A DNA stretch of 10,094 nucleotides from Candidatus Kaiserbacteria bacterium RIFCSPHIGHO2_02_FULL_54_11b (GCA_001781275.1 MFLH01000008.1:4159-14252); one strand, 5' to 3'. Shown: positions 1-5,989, numbered from the stretch's first letter. Notes: a model not told the origin generated them from the sequence alone. A program made the numbers and translations.

Positions 1-374
1 TCAAGAATGAAGCGCATCGGCGCGGATTCAAGAATGTCGATGTCATCTGGACCGATCTCGAGCATGCCGGCTCTTCAAAACTCGCGGATCGTACGCTCGA
101 TTTAGTGCTCATCTCCAATCTGCTATTCCAGATCGAGAACAAAGCCGCCGTCCTCTCGGAGGCGTGGCGGATACTCAAACCAACCGGCCGACTTGCGATC
201 ATCGATTGGTCGGAATCTTTTGGCGGCATGGGTCCGCAAAAATCTGATGTTGTGGGGAAAGAGGCCGCACTCAAGCTCGCGCGGGAAAATGGATTCGAGC
301 TCCTACGGGAATTCCCTGCCGGCGCGCATCATTACGGTATGATAGTAAAGCTCGTCCCCACAAAAAGGTCATGA
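1..374 (+). CDS. SAM-dependent methyltransferase, C-terminal part (gene enters from left edge)
   Basis: This is the C-terminal end of a class I (Rossmann-fold) methyltransferase of the UbiE/Methyltransf_11 type. The reading frame is open from base 3, so the gene begins outside the window; the GTG at 105 is internal. Visible family features are the beta-4 segment LDLVLISNLLFQ followed by a helix and then AWRILKPTGRLAIIDW, the usual post-motif region where a strand ends after a 'LKPGG'-type turn. The S-adenosylmethionine-binding glycine motif would lie upstream and is not seen, so activity cannot be judged. The substrate is unknown. The stop codon overlaps the next start (ATGA at 371-374), which suggests translational coupling with the solute-binding-type gene. 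The family call is fairly sure; the specific function is not. Confidence 0.8.
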   Translation, partial: KNEAHRRGFKNVDVIWTDLEHAGSSKLADRTLDLVLISNLLFQIENKAAVLSEAWRILKPTGRLAIIDWSESFGGMGPQKSDVVGKEAALKLARENGFELLREFPAGAHHYGMIVKLVPTKRS

Positions 375-1672
375 AAAAACTCTCAATGTTCCAGCTTACT
401 CTCCTCGTCACCTTCGGCGGCCTCGCGATCGCGGGCGTCTTGATCTTCTCGCTCGCTATCGGTGGCGGAGAGAGCAACACGATTGGCGCTGTGAAGATAT
501 GGGGCACACTCGATCAAAATGCCTTTGCGGCTGTCATCCGCCAAGTGGCCGAAAACAACGCCCAGCTGAGTCAGGTGACGTATGAGCAAAAAGATCCTGC
601 CACATTTGAATCCGAGCTCACCAACGCGCTCGCAAGCGGTGGTGGGCCGGATCTTTTCTTGATGCGGCAGGATTATGCACTGAAGGATGCAGGCAAAGTC
701 GCAGCGATCCCGTCTTCGGCACTTTCAAAAGCACAGTTCGAAAACACGTTTATCCAAGCCGCGAGTCCGTTTTTGGCGCAAAACGGCGTAATCGCGGTCC
801 CCCTTGTCGCCGATCCGCTCGTCCTCTATTGGAACAAAGACATGCTCGCGTCATCGGGCTACCCGCAGCCACCGAAGTATTGGGATGAACTCTTCGACAT
901 GGCGCAAAAGATAAGCAAGCGGGACGAGAGCGGCTCTATCACTCGGTCAGCGATCGCGATGGGTGAGTATAAGAACGTCACCAACGCAAAAGACATTCTC
1001 GCCACCCTCATCCTGCAAGCAGGAGGAGAGATCACCGCGTACGATAACACTGGCCGCCTCTCGCCCGCGCTAGCACCCCGTGCGGGTGTAGGCTCGGTGC
1101 AATCGACTGCCTCCGCACTCCGTTTCTATACGGAATTTGCAGACCCGTCCAAAAATGATTACTCGTGGAACCGCTCACTGCCCGAATCCCAAAAGTCGTT
1201 TGCATCGGGCGATCTTGCTCTCTATGTCGGGTATGCGAGCGAGCGACTGCAGGTCGCGCGTATGAACCCCAATCTCAATTTTTCCATCGCGCCCTTGCCG
1301 CAGATCCGCACTGCACAGAACGCGCTCAACACGGCGCGTGTGTGGGGGCTGGCGGCGTCTCGTGCGGGGGCGAACCCAAATGGCGCGATCACTGCCGCTT
1401 TCCTGCTCGCTTCTTCTGATACTGCAGGCGCTATCTCAAGCGCGCTTGGGATGCCGAGTGCGCGACGCGATCTTCTCGGCAAGTCGGCGCAGGGCGATGA
1501 GGAACTCTTCAACAAACAAACCATCCTTGCATACTCGTGGCTCGACCCGAACCCCGATGAGACAGAGGCTCTCTTCAGGGTTATGATTGAAAATACGACG
1601 AGCGGGGCGCAGCTTGTCGCCGAAGCGGTGCAGCGCGCAGATCAAGAGATGGCACGTATCTTAGGACTATGA
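371..1672 (+). CDS. Membrane-anchored extracellular solute-binding-type protein (SBP_bac_1-like)
   Basis: A 433-aa protein resembling substrate-binding proteins of ABC sugar transporters (MalE/UgpB type), which bind a ligand outside the membrane. Residues 7-30 form one hydrophobic helix without a Cys lipobox, so it is probably an uncleaved membrane anchor rather than a lipoprotein signal. Family features are VKIWGT at 41-46, a GGGPDLFLM segment near residue 90 (the 'PDv' strand of these proteins), and VLYWNKDML followed by PPKYWDELFDMA, which matches the usual YYNKdlF...PPtTWdEl pattern. The start is set by the ATGA overlap with the methyltransferase, and its own stop overlaps the next gene in the same way. 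No permease or ATPase gene lies in the window; it sits instead at the head of a run of small pilin-like membrane proteins. The ligand is unknown, and it may serve as an envelope receptor rather than in transport. Confidence 0.82.
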   Translation: MKKLSMFQLTLLVTFGGLAIAGVLIFSLAIGGGESNTIGAVKIWGTLDQNAFAAVIRQVAENNAQLSQVTYEQKDPATFESELTNALASGGGPDLFLMRQDYALKDAGKVAAIPSSALSKAQFENTFIQAASPFLAQNGVIAVPLVADPLVLYWNKDMLASSGYPQPPKYWDELFDMAQKISKRDESGSITRSAIAMGEYKNVTNAKDILATLILQAGGEITAYDNTGRLSPALAPRAGVGSVQSTASALRFYTEFADPSKNDYSWNRSLPESQKSFASGDLALYVGYASERLQVARMNPNLNFSIAPLPQIRTAQNALNTARVWGLAASRAGANPNGAITAAFLLASSDTAGAISSALGMPSARRDLLGKSAQGDEELFNKQTILAYSWLDPNPDETEALFRVMIENTTSGAQLVAEAVQRADQEMARILGL

Positions 1673-2124
1673 GGAAAAACGATATACCGACCCCATCTAC
1701 TTCGTTGCAGGGCCCCAGCAGCTCCTCCGTCGTACCGACAGGTACGCCTGCGTCGCTGCATATCCGACGCCTCGCATCCAAGGTCGTTGTGTCGCTTTTT
1801 TCTACTCTCTTTCTCTTCTTGTCGACCGTATCCACTGCTTTTGCGCAGGCAGGTTTGGAAAATCCGCTCAACAGTAGCTTCAGCACCATCCCTGCCTTTA
1901 TCGCGGGCGCGCTTAAGGTGCTCGTGATAGTCGCGCTTCCCATCATCGCGCTCTTTATCGTCGTCTCCGGATTCATGTTTATATTTGCGCGCGGTAATTC
2001 CAGCAAACTTGAGGAAGCGAAGAAAAATTTCGTATACGTCATCATCGGGGCACTCCTTATACTCGGCGCGTGGGTTATTGCGACCCTAATTGGCGGCACT
2101 GTGACGCAGCTCGTAGGGAATTAG
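1669..2124 (+). CDS. Small secreted membrane protein 1, TrbC/VirB2 pilin-like
   Basis: A 151-aa protein with a Ser/Thr/Pro-rich N-terminus (1-35), a signal-like hydrophobic stretch (39-57) ending in AFA before Gln60, then two long hydrophobic helices at about 79-107 and 121-143. Between them is a short polar loop with ARGNSSKLEEAKKNF. This layout, with a cleavable leader and two helices joined by a small charged loop, is that of TrbC/VirB2-type pilins, and the loop plus 'FVYVIIGALLILGAWVI' is typical of the pilin-like family common in Patescibacteria. The start overlaps the stop of the solute-binding-type gene (ATGA at 1669-1672). The leader ahead of the signal segment is unusually long; a later start at the GTG for Val41 cannot be excluded but would remove most of the leader. 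Pilin function is inferred from architecture only. Confidence 0.72.
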   Translation: MRKNDIPTPSTSLQGPSSSSVVPTGTPASLHIRRLASKVVVSLFSTLFLFLSTVSTAFAQAGLENPLNSSFSTIPAFIAGALKVLVIVALPIIALFIVVSGFMFIFARGNSSKLEEAKKNFVYVIIGALLILGAWVIATLIGGTVTQLVGN

Positions 2125-2138
2125 GACATCTGTATCAT

Positions 2139-2519
2139 ATGAAATACATACGCCCACTTCTCATGATCGCAATGATTCTTCTGCCGACGGTCGCATTCGC
2201 CCAAGCGCCTCGTACGTTCCAGGAGCTTGCCGCTGACATCGTCGATATCTTCAACAGCACAACAGCGGTCCTTATCGTTGCGGGCATCGTCATTTATTTC
2301 TACGGCGTCTCGACCAACATCCTGAAGTTCAGCGATGAAGGTGGTGAAAAGGTCAAGGCGTACTTTTTGTGGGGCATCATCATACTTTTCGTGATGGTCT
2401 CGATCTGGGGTATCCTCCAGCTCTTGCAGAGGACACTTTTTGGCACGGCTTCCACCAATCCGGCAACGGGTCAGGTGCAGACGTCGCAAGATCCTTTTGG
2501 GGGAGCGCGGTTTGAATAA
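2139..2519 (+). CDS. Small secreted membrane protein 2, MVSIWGI family
   Basis: A 126-aa protein. Residues 1-21 look like a classical signal peptide, with cleavage after AFA (residue 21). Two hydrophobic helices follow, at about 40-62 and 74-96, linked by a charged loop (KFSDEGGEKVK). The second helix carries FVMVSIWGILQLLQ, shared with the proteins at 3133 and 3572. The C-terminus is polar and rich in Gly, Thr and Gln. I chose the ATG at 2139 rather than the in-frame upstream start at 2070, because the longer form overlaps the preceding gene and would bury the signal peptide. The gene is 14 bases after its neighbour and likely in the same transcript. The architecture resembles VirB2-like pilins or a small pore subunit; the function is not known. 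Confidence 0.75.
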   Translation: MKYIRPLLMIAMILLPTVAFAQAPRTFQELAADIVDIFNSTTAVLIVAGIVIYFYGVSTNILKFSDEGGEKVKAYFLWGIIILFVMVSIWGILQLLQRTLFGTASTNPATGQVQTSQDPFGGARFE

Positions 2520-2527
2520 ATAGATGT

Positions 2528-2953
2528 ATGCCCAAGTCACTGTCGTATCTCCGCTGGGTTGTGCCTCTCATGCTTGCACTCCCTGCGTTTGTGCACGCAG
2601 CAAATGGGGACGCGGCTACGGGGACATCGTTTACGCAGGCCATAGGCCTTTTCAATGTCTTTGTAGGGCTGATGCTCACGGCGGCGCTGCTCACCTACGG
2701 TATCGGATTTGTGATATGGAGTACCCGCCTCGGGACATGGCCGACATACCGCACCGAAGCCATCAAGATCATGGAGTGGTCGGTCGTCACACTCTTTGTA
2801 CTGGTGGTCCTCTTGGCCGTCGTCCAATTTTTCCAATATCACCCGCGCGAAGCGGCGTTCGTGGTCTCGGTCATCGTAGCCATCATCGTCGTGTGGATCA
2901 TCGTGTATCTCGCTGCTCATTCTGGAGGGAAGAAGAAGGATGACCACGCCTGA
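2528..2953 (+). CDS. Small secreted membrane protein 3, three-helix
   Basis: A 141-aa protein with a signal peptide (residues 1-24, ending VHA before Ala25) and three hydrophobic helices at about 42-64, 82-102 and 110-130. It ends in a basic, hydrophilic tail (GGKKKDDHA). It lacks the MVSIWGI motif of its neighbours and has one more helix, but it shares their size, leader and start region (an FTQAIGLFNVFVGLML-like first helix, compare DTLALFNTFLNALIGLF in the protein at 3133). It is therefore probably a distant relative. The start at 2528 is 8 bases after the previous stop and shows no Shine-Dalgarno; an overlapping frame at 2524-2943 is rejected as a shadow. It is the last gene before the structured element at 2966-3034. 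I do not recognise a specific function. Confidence 0.72.
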   Translation: MPKSLSYLRWVVPLMLALPAFVHAANGDAATGTSFTQAIGLFNVFVGLMLTAALLTYGIGFVIWSTRLGTWPTYRTEAIKIMEWSVVTLFVLVVLLAVVQFFQYHPREAAFVVSVIVAIIVVWIIVYLAAHSGGKKKDDHA

Positions 2954-2965
2954 AGAAGGCGCCCG

Positions 2966-3034
2966 TAGGGGCCGAATGTCGGCTACTGCCGATATGAGGC
3001 TGGTCGGGCACGCGCCAGCAGGCGCGGGCCCCTA
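2966..3034. repeat. Palindromic three-stem element, MITE-like or structured RNA
   Basis: The 179-base gap between the third and fourth small proteins holds three nested stems that I paired by hand. P1 pairs TAGGGGCC (2966-2973) with GGCCCCTA (3027-3034). P2 pairs ATGTCGGC (2976-2983) with GCCGATAT (2988-2995) around a TACT loop, with one G-U. P3 pairs CGCGCC (3011-3016) with GGCGCG (3021-3026) around AGCA and abuts P1. A 15-base single-stranded stretch joins P2 and P3. Either this is a small palindromic repeat element with GTAGGGGC-type ends, as seen in dispersed intergenic repeats of several bacteria, or a structured RNA in the transcript. No T-run follows it, so it is not a standard terminator. 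The rest of the gap (3035-3132) is AT-richer and probably holds the promoter of the next gene, but no convincing -35/-10 pair is seen. Confidence 0.55.
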
Positions 3035-3132
3035 AGTACTTTATCCCCAAGGCATTATTGTGTTTTAGGCTTGTACCTATACCATTGAGATACTTAGATA
3101 TTAGCCAAATAGCGAGCTCATTCATCATATTT

Positions 3133-3498
3133 ATGCGGAAAATACTAGGGTCTTCGGTTCTGGCAGGGACGGTGCTCGCGCTGCCGGCGTTCGCAAGCGC
3201 GGCAACGCTCCTCGATACGTTGGCCCTTTTCAACACATTTTTGAACGCCCTCATCGGGCTTTTCATAACGGTTGCTATCGTGGTCTTCTTCTGGGGTCTC
3301 ATCAAGTACCTAATGGTCGCTGGCGAGGAGAAGAGCGAGGGGTTGCAGATCATGTTCTACGGCGTCATTGCCATTTTCGTCATGGTCTCGATCTGGGGCA
3401 TCATCCGCCTCTTGCAGAGCACCTTCAAGGTCACCTCGACCGACCCCGTCATTCCGAAGGGCATTCAGATCAACACCGGCGCTGGAGGTTACTACTAA
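3133..3498 (+). CDS. Small secreted membrane protein 4, MVSIWGI family
   Basis: A 121-aa protein with a clear signal peptide (residues 1-23, cleavage after ASA), two hydrophobic helices (about 38-61 and 72-95) and a polar loop AGEEKSEG between them. The second helix contains IFVMVSIWGIIRLLQ, nearly the same as in the protein at 2139, and the DNA is also alike: ATGGTCTCGATCTGGGG occurs at 2394-2410 and 3382-3398. The ATG at 3133 is chosen over an upstream in-frame TTG at 3058, because it puts the signal peptide at the N-terminus. No Shine-Dalgarno is visible. A 6-bp hairpin (GGGAAG, loop TCT, CTTCCC at 3502-3516) follows the stop codon but has no T-run. It is a paralog of the 2139 protein; function unknown, pilin-like by architecture. 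Confidence 0.76.
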   Translation: MRKILGSSVLAGTVLALPAFASAATLLDTLALFNTFLNALIGLFITVAIVVFFWGLIKYLMVAGEEKSEGLQIMFYGVIAIFVMVSIWGIIRLLQSTFKVTSTDPVIPKGIQINTGAGGYY

Positions 3499-3501
3499 GT
3501 A

Positions 3502-3516
3502 GGGAAGTCTCTTCCC
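3502..3516 (+). other. Small hairpin after the 3133 gene
   Basis: GGGAAG pairs with CTTCCC around a TCT loop, 3 bases after the stop codon at 3496-3498. No T-run follows, so it may protect the mRNA end or act as a weak terminator. Confidence 0.35.
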
Positions 3517-3533
3517 GTGAATCATAAGGCGCG

Positions 3534-3563
3534 TTAAAGGTCGTCGTCTTTCTGTATTATACT
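3534..3563 (+). promoter_or_regulatory. Candidate promoter for the 3572 gene
   Basis: TATACT (3558-3563) matches the -10 consensus at 5 of 6 bases; an overlapping TATTAT (3555-3560) also matches at 5 of 6. A weak -35, TTAAAG (3534-3539), lies 18 bases before TATACT. The ATG starts 8 bases after the -10, so the predicted 5' end is at or within a few bases of the start codon. Confidence 0.5.
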
Positions 3564-3571
3564 GACAGGGT

Positions 3572-3886
3572 ATGGATGCTGTAGGAAACATAATGCAACG
3601 CTTTGAGGCCTATATCATCTATCCGGCGATACTCATCGTCTTTGCGCTCGGGTTTCTCCTCTTCGTCTACGGGCTCGTCGAATTCCTCTGGAAGTTGAAT
3701 GAGGGAGGGGACAACAAAGAGGGCAAGGAGCACATGCTCTGGGGCATTGTGGGCATGCTCATCATGGTCTCCGTGTGGGGCATTCTCGAGCTCCTCGACA
3801 ACACCTTCGGTCTCGACTTCCGCAACCCCGACGTCTCCCGCGCCAACAACGTCACGCTCCCTGGCAACTTTTTCGGCGGCAACTAA
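3572..3886 (+). CDS. Small membrane protein 5, MVSVWGI family, no signal peptide
   Basis: A 104-aa protein with two hydrophobic helices, at about 14-40 and 55-75, around a charged loop (KLNEGGDNKEGKE). The second helix carries LIMVSVWGILELLDNTFG, clearly related to the second helix of the proteins at 2139 and 3133. Unlike them it has no cleavable signal peptide: the first helix begins about 13 residues in, so it may insert directly with both ends on the same side. The C-terminal tail is Asn/Gly-rich. The gene has its own likely promoter just upstream and seems to be read separately from the 3133 gene. It may be a regulator, chaperone or inner-membrane partner of the secreted paralogs; that is speculation. 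Function unknown. Confidence 0.76.
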   Translation: MDAVGNIMQRFEAYIIYPAILIVFALGFLLFVYGLVEFLWKLNEGGDNKEGKEHMLWGIVGMLIMVSVWGILELLDNTFGLDFRNPDVSRANNVTLPGNFFGGN

Positions 3887-3905
3887 TACAATTTTGCTCT
3901 TTCAC

Positions 3906-3940
3906 AAAAAAAGAACGGCACTTCCACACGGTTGTGCCGT
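3906..3940 (-). terminator. Rho-independent terminator for the 4016-4357 gene
   Basis: ACGGCAC (3915-3921) pairs with GTGCCGT (3934-3940). Read on the minus strand, the stem is followed by TTC and then a run of seven T (plus strand A at 3906-3912). The plus-strand side has no T-run, so it serves minus-strand transcription. It is the main content of the gap between 3886 and 4016. Confidence 0.8.
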
Positions 3941-4015
3941 CCAAGCTCGCATCCTGATTGCAGGGCGGATTGCTTCGGCTTGAATAGCCTTCAAACGTCC
4001 AGGAAGCGCTCGGAC

Positions 4016-4357
4016 CTAGCCAGACCGCACTCTTCCGAGATCGGTTCGGGCGAAGTTTCTCATATCTTCGTCGAAATCGAGCAGCTCCTGATGTGCATCC
4101 GCTGCGCGCTCAAAGGATAGCCCTATCAGCGTGGCATCGGCGGGATGATACGCCATAACCCGCACTGCTTCGGCGAACATCCGGCTTTGCACCTCGAGCT
4201 TTTCTTGGCGCATAGGGTGCCGGTCGCCCGCGTTCCGTATGAAGTCGAAACCGTCTATCCGTTTGCGGACCAGATCTGGCTTGTCGCCGTCTGGAATTTC
4301 CTCGCGCAGTTTACCAGCGGCGGCATACAGCATTCCGTACAATTTGGAGCGATTCAT
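4016..4357 (-). CDS. Conserved-looking hypothetical protein, 113 aa, soluble
   Basis: I do not recognise this family. The protein is 113 aa, has no signal or membrane segment, and is mostly charged and helix-prone, with KLEVQSRMFAEAVRVMAYH (53-71) followed by FERAADAHQELLDFDEDMRNFAR (82-104). The ATG at 4357 is preferred over an in-frame start at 4432, because GGGAG lies 7 bases upstream of it and the longer form runs through a palindrome at 4375-4391. A strong minus-strand terminator follows the gene at 3906-3940, which supports it being an independently transcribed real gene. The overlapping plus-strand frame 4145-4585 is rejected. It could bind a protein or nucleic acid, but nothing in the sequence says which. 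Confidence 0.6.
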   Translation of the reverse strand: MNRSKLYGMLYAAAGKLREEIPDGDKPDLVRKRIDGFDFIRNAGDRHPMRQEKLEVQSRMFAEAVRVMAYHPADATLIGLSFERAADAHQELLDFDEDMRNFARTDLGRVRSG

Positions 4358-4374
4358 CGTCAATCTCCCAATTC

Positions 4375-4391
4375 GCGATACGGCGTATCGC
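4375..4391. promoter_or_regulatory. Palindrome upstream of the 4016-4357 gene (operator or leader hairpin)
   Basis: GCGATAC (4375-4381), GGC, GTATCGC (4385-4391): a perfect 7-bp inverted repeat 17 bases upstream of the start codon at 4357. It fits an operator for a dimeric regulator or a hairpin in the mRNA leader. A possible minus-strand -35, TTGACC, lies further upstream (plus strand about 4427-4432). The AT-rich remainder to 4533 shows no gene. Confidence 0.4.
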
Positions 4392-4533
4392 TTCTGCGCA
4401 CAACAGTAGTACAGGAGACCTGCCGGGGTCAAGCGTCAGCGCAAAAACTTAGTAATCGGACTTTTTGTCCTCTATACGTAAAAATATTTTTTCCCGAATA
4501 TAGATTTGTCCGAAACCGGCCTTGTCTCTTGTT

Positions 4534-4618
4534 TGGTGGGCAGGAGAGGACTCGAACCTCCACCTCTTGCGAGACCAGGTCCTAAGCCTGGCGCGTCTAC
4601 CAATTTCGCCACCTGCCC
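4534..4618 (-). tRNA. tRNA-Leu(UAG)
   Basis: An 85-nt leucine tRNA on the minus strand. Acceptor stem GGGCAGG pairs with CCTGCCC; D arm GCGAAATTGGTAGACGC; anticodon loop CTTAGGA gives UAG (plus strand 4582-4584), reading CUN codons; long variable arm with a TCTCGCAAGAGGT hairpin; T arm GGAGG TTCGAGT CCTCT. The discriminator is A, and CCA is encoded in the genome (4534-4536), unlike the other three tRNAs here. It lies downstream of tRNA-Lys, probably in the same transcript. Confidence 0.97.
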
Positions 4619-4650
4619 TTCGCTGCGTATCCTAGCAAACTATTCGTCTG

Positions 4651-4723
4651 TCCGCCCACCTGGATTCGAACCAGGGACCCACTGCTTAAGAGGCAGTTGC
4701 TCTACCAGCTGAGCTATAGGCGG
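4651..4723 (-). tRNA. tRNA-Lys(CUU)
   Basis: A 73-nt lysine tRNA on the minus strand. Acceptor CCGCCTA pairs with TGGGCGG (one G-U); D arm GCTCAGCTGGTAGAGC; anticodon stem ACTGC/GCAGT with loop CTCTTAA gives CUU (plus strand 4688-4690), reading AAG; T arm CCTGG TTCGAAT CCAGG; discriminator A. The next bases are CAG, so CCA is not encoded and must be added by tRNA nucleotidyltransferase. Confidence 0.96.
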
Positions 4724-4733
4724 CTGCTTGAAG

Positions 4734-4739
4734 ATTGTA
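4734..4739 (-). promoter_or_regulatory. -10 element for tRNA-Lys / tRNA-Leu(UAG)
   Basis: TACAAT on the minus strand (5 of 6 to consensus), ending 10 bases before the mature tRNA-Lys 5' end and lying between the CofE-like stop codon and the tRNA. No good -35 is visible. The same TACAATCTT string is the -10 region of the CofE-like gene. Confidence 0.5.
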
Positions 4740-4754
4740 CACAAAATATTTTCT

Positions 4755-5444
4755 CTACGCGACTTTTCGGACGATGCAGAGGGGGGTTTGCTCCTTTGAT
4801 TGGCCGAGGGGATTGTCTTTGAAAACCGCTTTGCAGAAGTTGTCGGTAATATCCGGATTTGATTTGCCGAGGACGTTGGCGCCGAGGTCGTTGGCATCGA
4901 TGATGACGACACCGTGGCCGATCGCCGCGCTCAGTTCCTTGGCCACTTTCATCGGCTTTGCCGGCCCCAATTTTGCGTAGTCGTTGTAGGGAGGGAGGGT
5001 GTAGTCGCATGGGCCGTCTATGGCGTTGACGTCGTGTCCCACGACGCGATAGAAGACGCCTTTCATACCAAATGGCTTCGTGATGACCGCGGCGGCGGCC
5101 CCCAAGAGCATGCGCGCCGCTCCTGCCTCTCGGATCGCAAGTTCCATCGTCCACGGGCTGCCGAGCCCGATGCCGTAGGGGGACTTGTGGACGAATTTTA
5201 CAAGGAGCTTCGCGAGCCACGATGGCTTGATGTCTTTGATAGGGTAGGCGCGGCCTTGGCTAATAGCGACAATGCGCTCCGAGATGAAAAGCATGTCGCC
5301 GCTTTGCAAGTGCGGACCCGCGTATTTTTTCACGACATCAGCAATAGAGTCATCCTTCGTTATGATATGCGTCCTGACCGGCAGTCGCTGCCATGATGAT
5401 CCGTCAACAAGAATCTCCAGTTTTTTCCCCGAATTAGGTTCCAC
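4755..5444 (-). CDS. CofE-like gamma-glutamyl ligase family protein (F420-0:glutamate ligase family)
   Basis: A 229-aa cytosolic protein of the CofE (COG1478) family. CofE itself adds glutamate to coenzyme F420-0 with GTP; related proteins in bacteria without F420 have been linked to glutamylation of folate. Family features are the N-terminal GDMLFISERIVAISQGRAYPI (49-69), matching the CofE 'GDvvvvssKivSkaEGr' segment, then PSWLAK, GLGSPWTMELAIREAG (93-108) and the domain from VVGHDVNAIDGP (134-145) to VIIDANDLGANVLGKSN (180-196). Length is close to CofE's usual 240-250 aa. The start is a GTG; the upstream ATG frame closes at once. A promoter ends 6 bases before it. No other F420 gene is in view, so the substrate is open. 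Confidence 0.8.
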   Translation of the reverse strand: MEPNSGKKLEILVDGSSWQRLPVRTHIITKDDSIADVVKKYAGPHLQSGDMLFISERIVAISQGRAYPIKDIKPSWLAKLLVKFVHKSPYGIGLGSPWTMELAIREAGAARMLLGAAAAVITKPFGMKGVFYRVVGHDVNAIDGPCDYTLPPYNDYAKLGPAKPMKVAKELSAAIGHGVVIIDANDLGANVLGKSNPDITDNFCKAVFKDNPLGQSKEQTPLCIVRKVA

Positions 5445-5450
5445 GCTAAG

Positions 5451-5478
5451 ATTGTAACATTTTCGCTCTCTTCGTCAG
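5451..5478 (-). promoter_or_regulatory. Promoter of the CofE-like gene (leaderless type)
   Basis: On the minus strand: -35 CTGACG (5473-5478, 4 of 6), 16-base spacer, -10 TACAAT (5451-5456, 5 of 6) preceded by TGT, giving an extended -10 (TGn). Only 6 bases separate the -10 from the GTG start, so transcription should begin at the start codon. It starts 2 bases after the stop of the upstream gene. Confidence 0.62.
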
Positions 5479-5479
5479 G

Positions 5480-5974
5480 TTATTTCGACTCCACCCTAAA
5501 TAATCCGTAATATGGATCAACTATTATTTTTTTACCTTCAAGCTCAAAAAATAACCACTGGTGAACAAAAAATGAAACCAAGAGACGTTGTCCGATTACT
5601 ACCTCATTCTTACCAAACATGCCCGTGTTAACCAGGATAGATTTGAATAATCTGTTTTGGGTATGGCACCAGAGGAATTGTTTTTTATGTAATATTTCTT
5701 TTGTAGAAAAATCTCCAAGCTTAAAGACGCTCAATAAGTTTTTAATTTTCAAGGTATGGCCGTATCCGGTGTATCTCTGTTGCATGTACCTGTAGACATT
5801 TTCAAGTGTTTGAAATCTATCAACACCTCTTAATTTGTTGGCCACCTCTTTCAGTTCGGGATAATTTTCAATCTTCGATTTCCTCAGATAGTTTGGATAC
5901 AAGAAGTAGGGAAAGGCTTTGCAAAAGATCACGTACGTCGCAAGGGCAAAAAGAAGGAGGTTGGTATATCCCAT
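5480..5974 (-). CDS. Membrane-anchored transglutaminase-like protein
   Basis: A 164-aa protein with an N-terminal hydrophobic helix (about 3-25) and a domain with the layout of a transglutaminase-like (papain-fold) core: Cys103 in FLWCHTQNRLF at the start of a helix, then LVNTGMF, then His138 in VHQWLFFELEGKK and Asp153 in IVDPYYG. The HQW...VDP spacing is the usual 'HaW.evy..gkw..vDPt' signature, so a Cys-His-Asp triad is plausible. Family members include proteases, amidases and cross-linking enzymes, so the substrate is unknown. The start at 5974 is chosen because GGAGAAG lies 6 bases upstream and the longer in-frame version reads into tRNA-Leu(UAA). The gene is only 15 bases after that tRNA, so it may be freed by tRNA processing. 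Base composition is far more AT-rich than either neighbour, suggesting transfer. Confidence 0.62.
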   Translation of the reverse strand: MGYTNLLLFALATYVIFCKAFPYFLYPNYLRKSKIENYPELKEVANKLRGVDRFQTLENVYRYMQQRYTGYGHTLKIKNLLSVFKLGDFSTKEILHKKQFLWCHTQNRLFKSILVNTGMFGKNEVVIGQRLLVSFFVHQWLFFELEGKKIIVDPYYGLFRVESK

Positions 5975-5989
5975 ATAAAACTTCTCCGG

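Noticed and set aside
2524..2943. Plus-strand frame of 139 aa overlapping small protein 3
   Set aside because: Cys/Arg-rich shadow without signal peptide or membrane pattern, while the 2528 frame has both.
2966..3034. Standard rho-independent terminator after small protein 3
   Set aside because: Stable stems but no T-run on either strand.
4145..4585. Plus-strand frame of 146 aa across the 4016-4357 gene and into tRNA-Leu
   Set aside because: It reads through a tRNA gene and lacks a ribosome binding site; the minus-strand gene has a Shine-Dalgarno and terminator.
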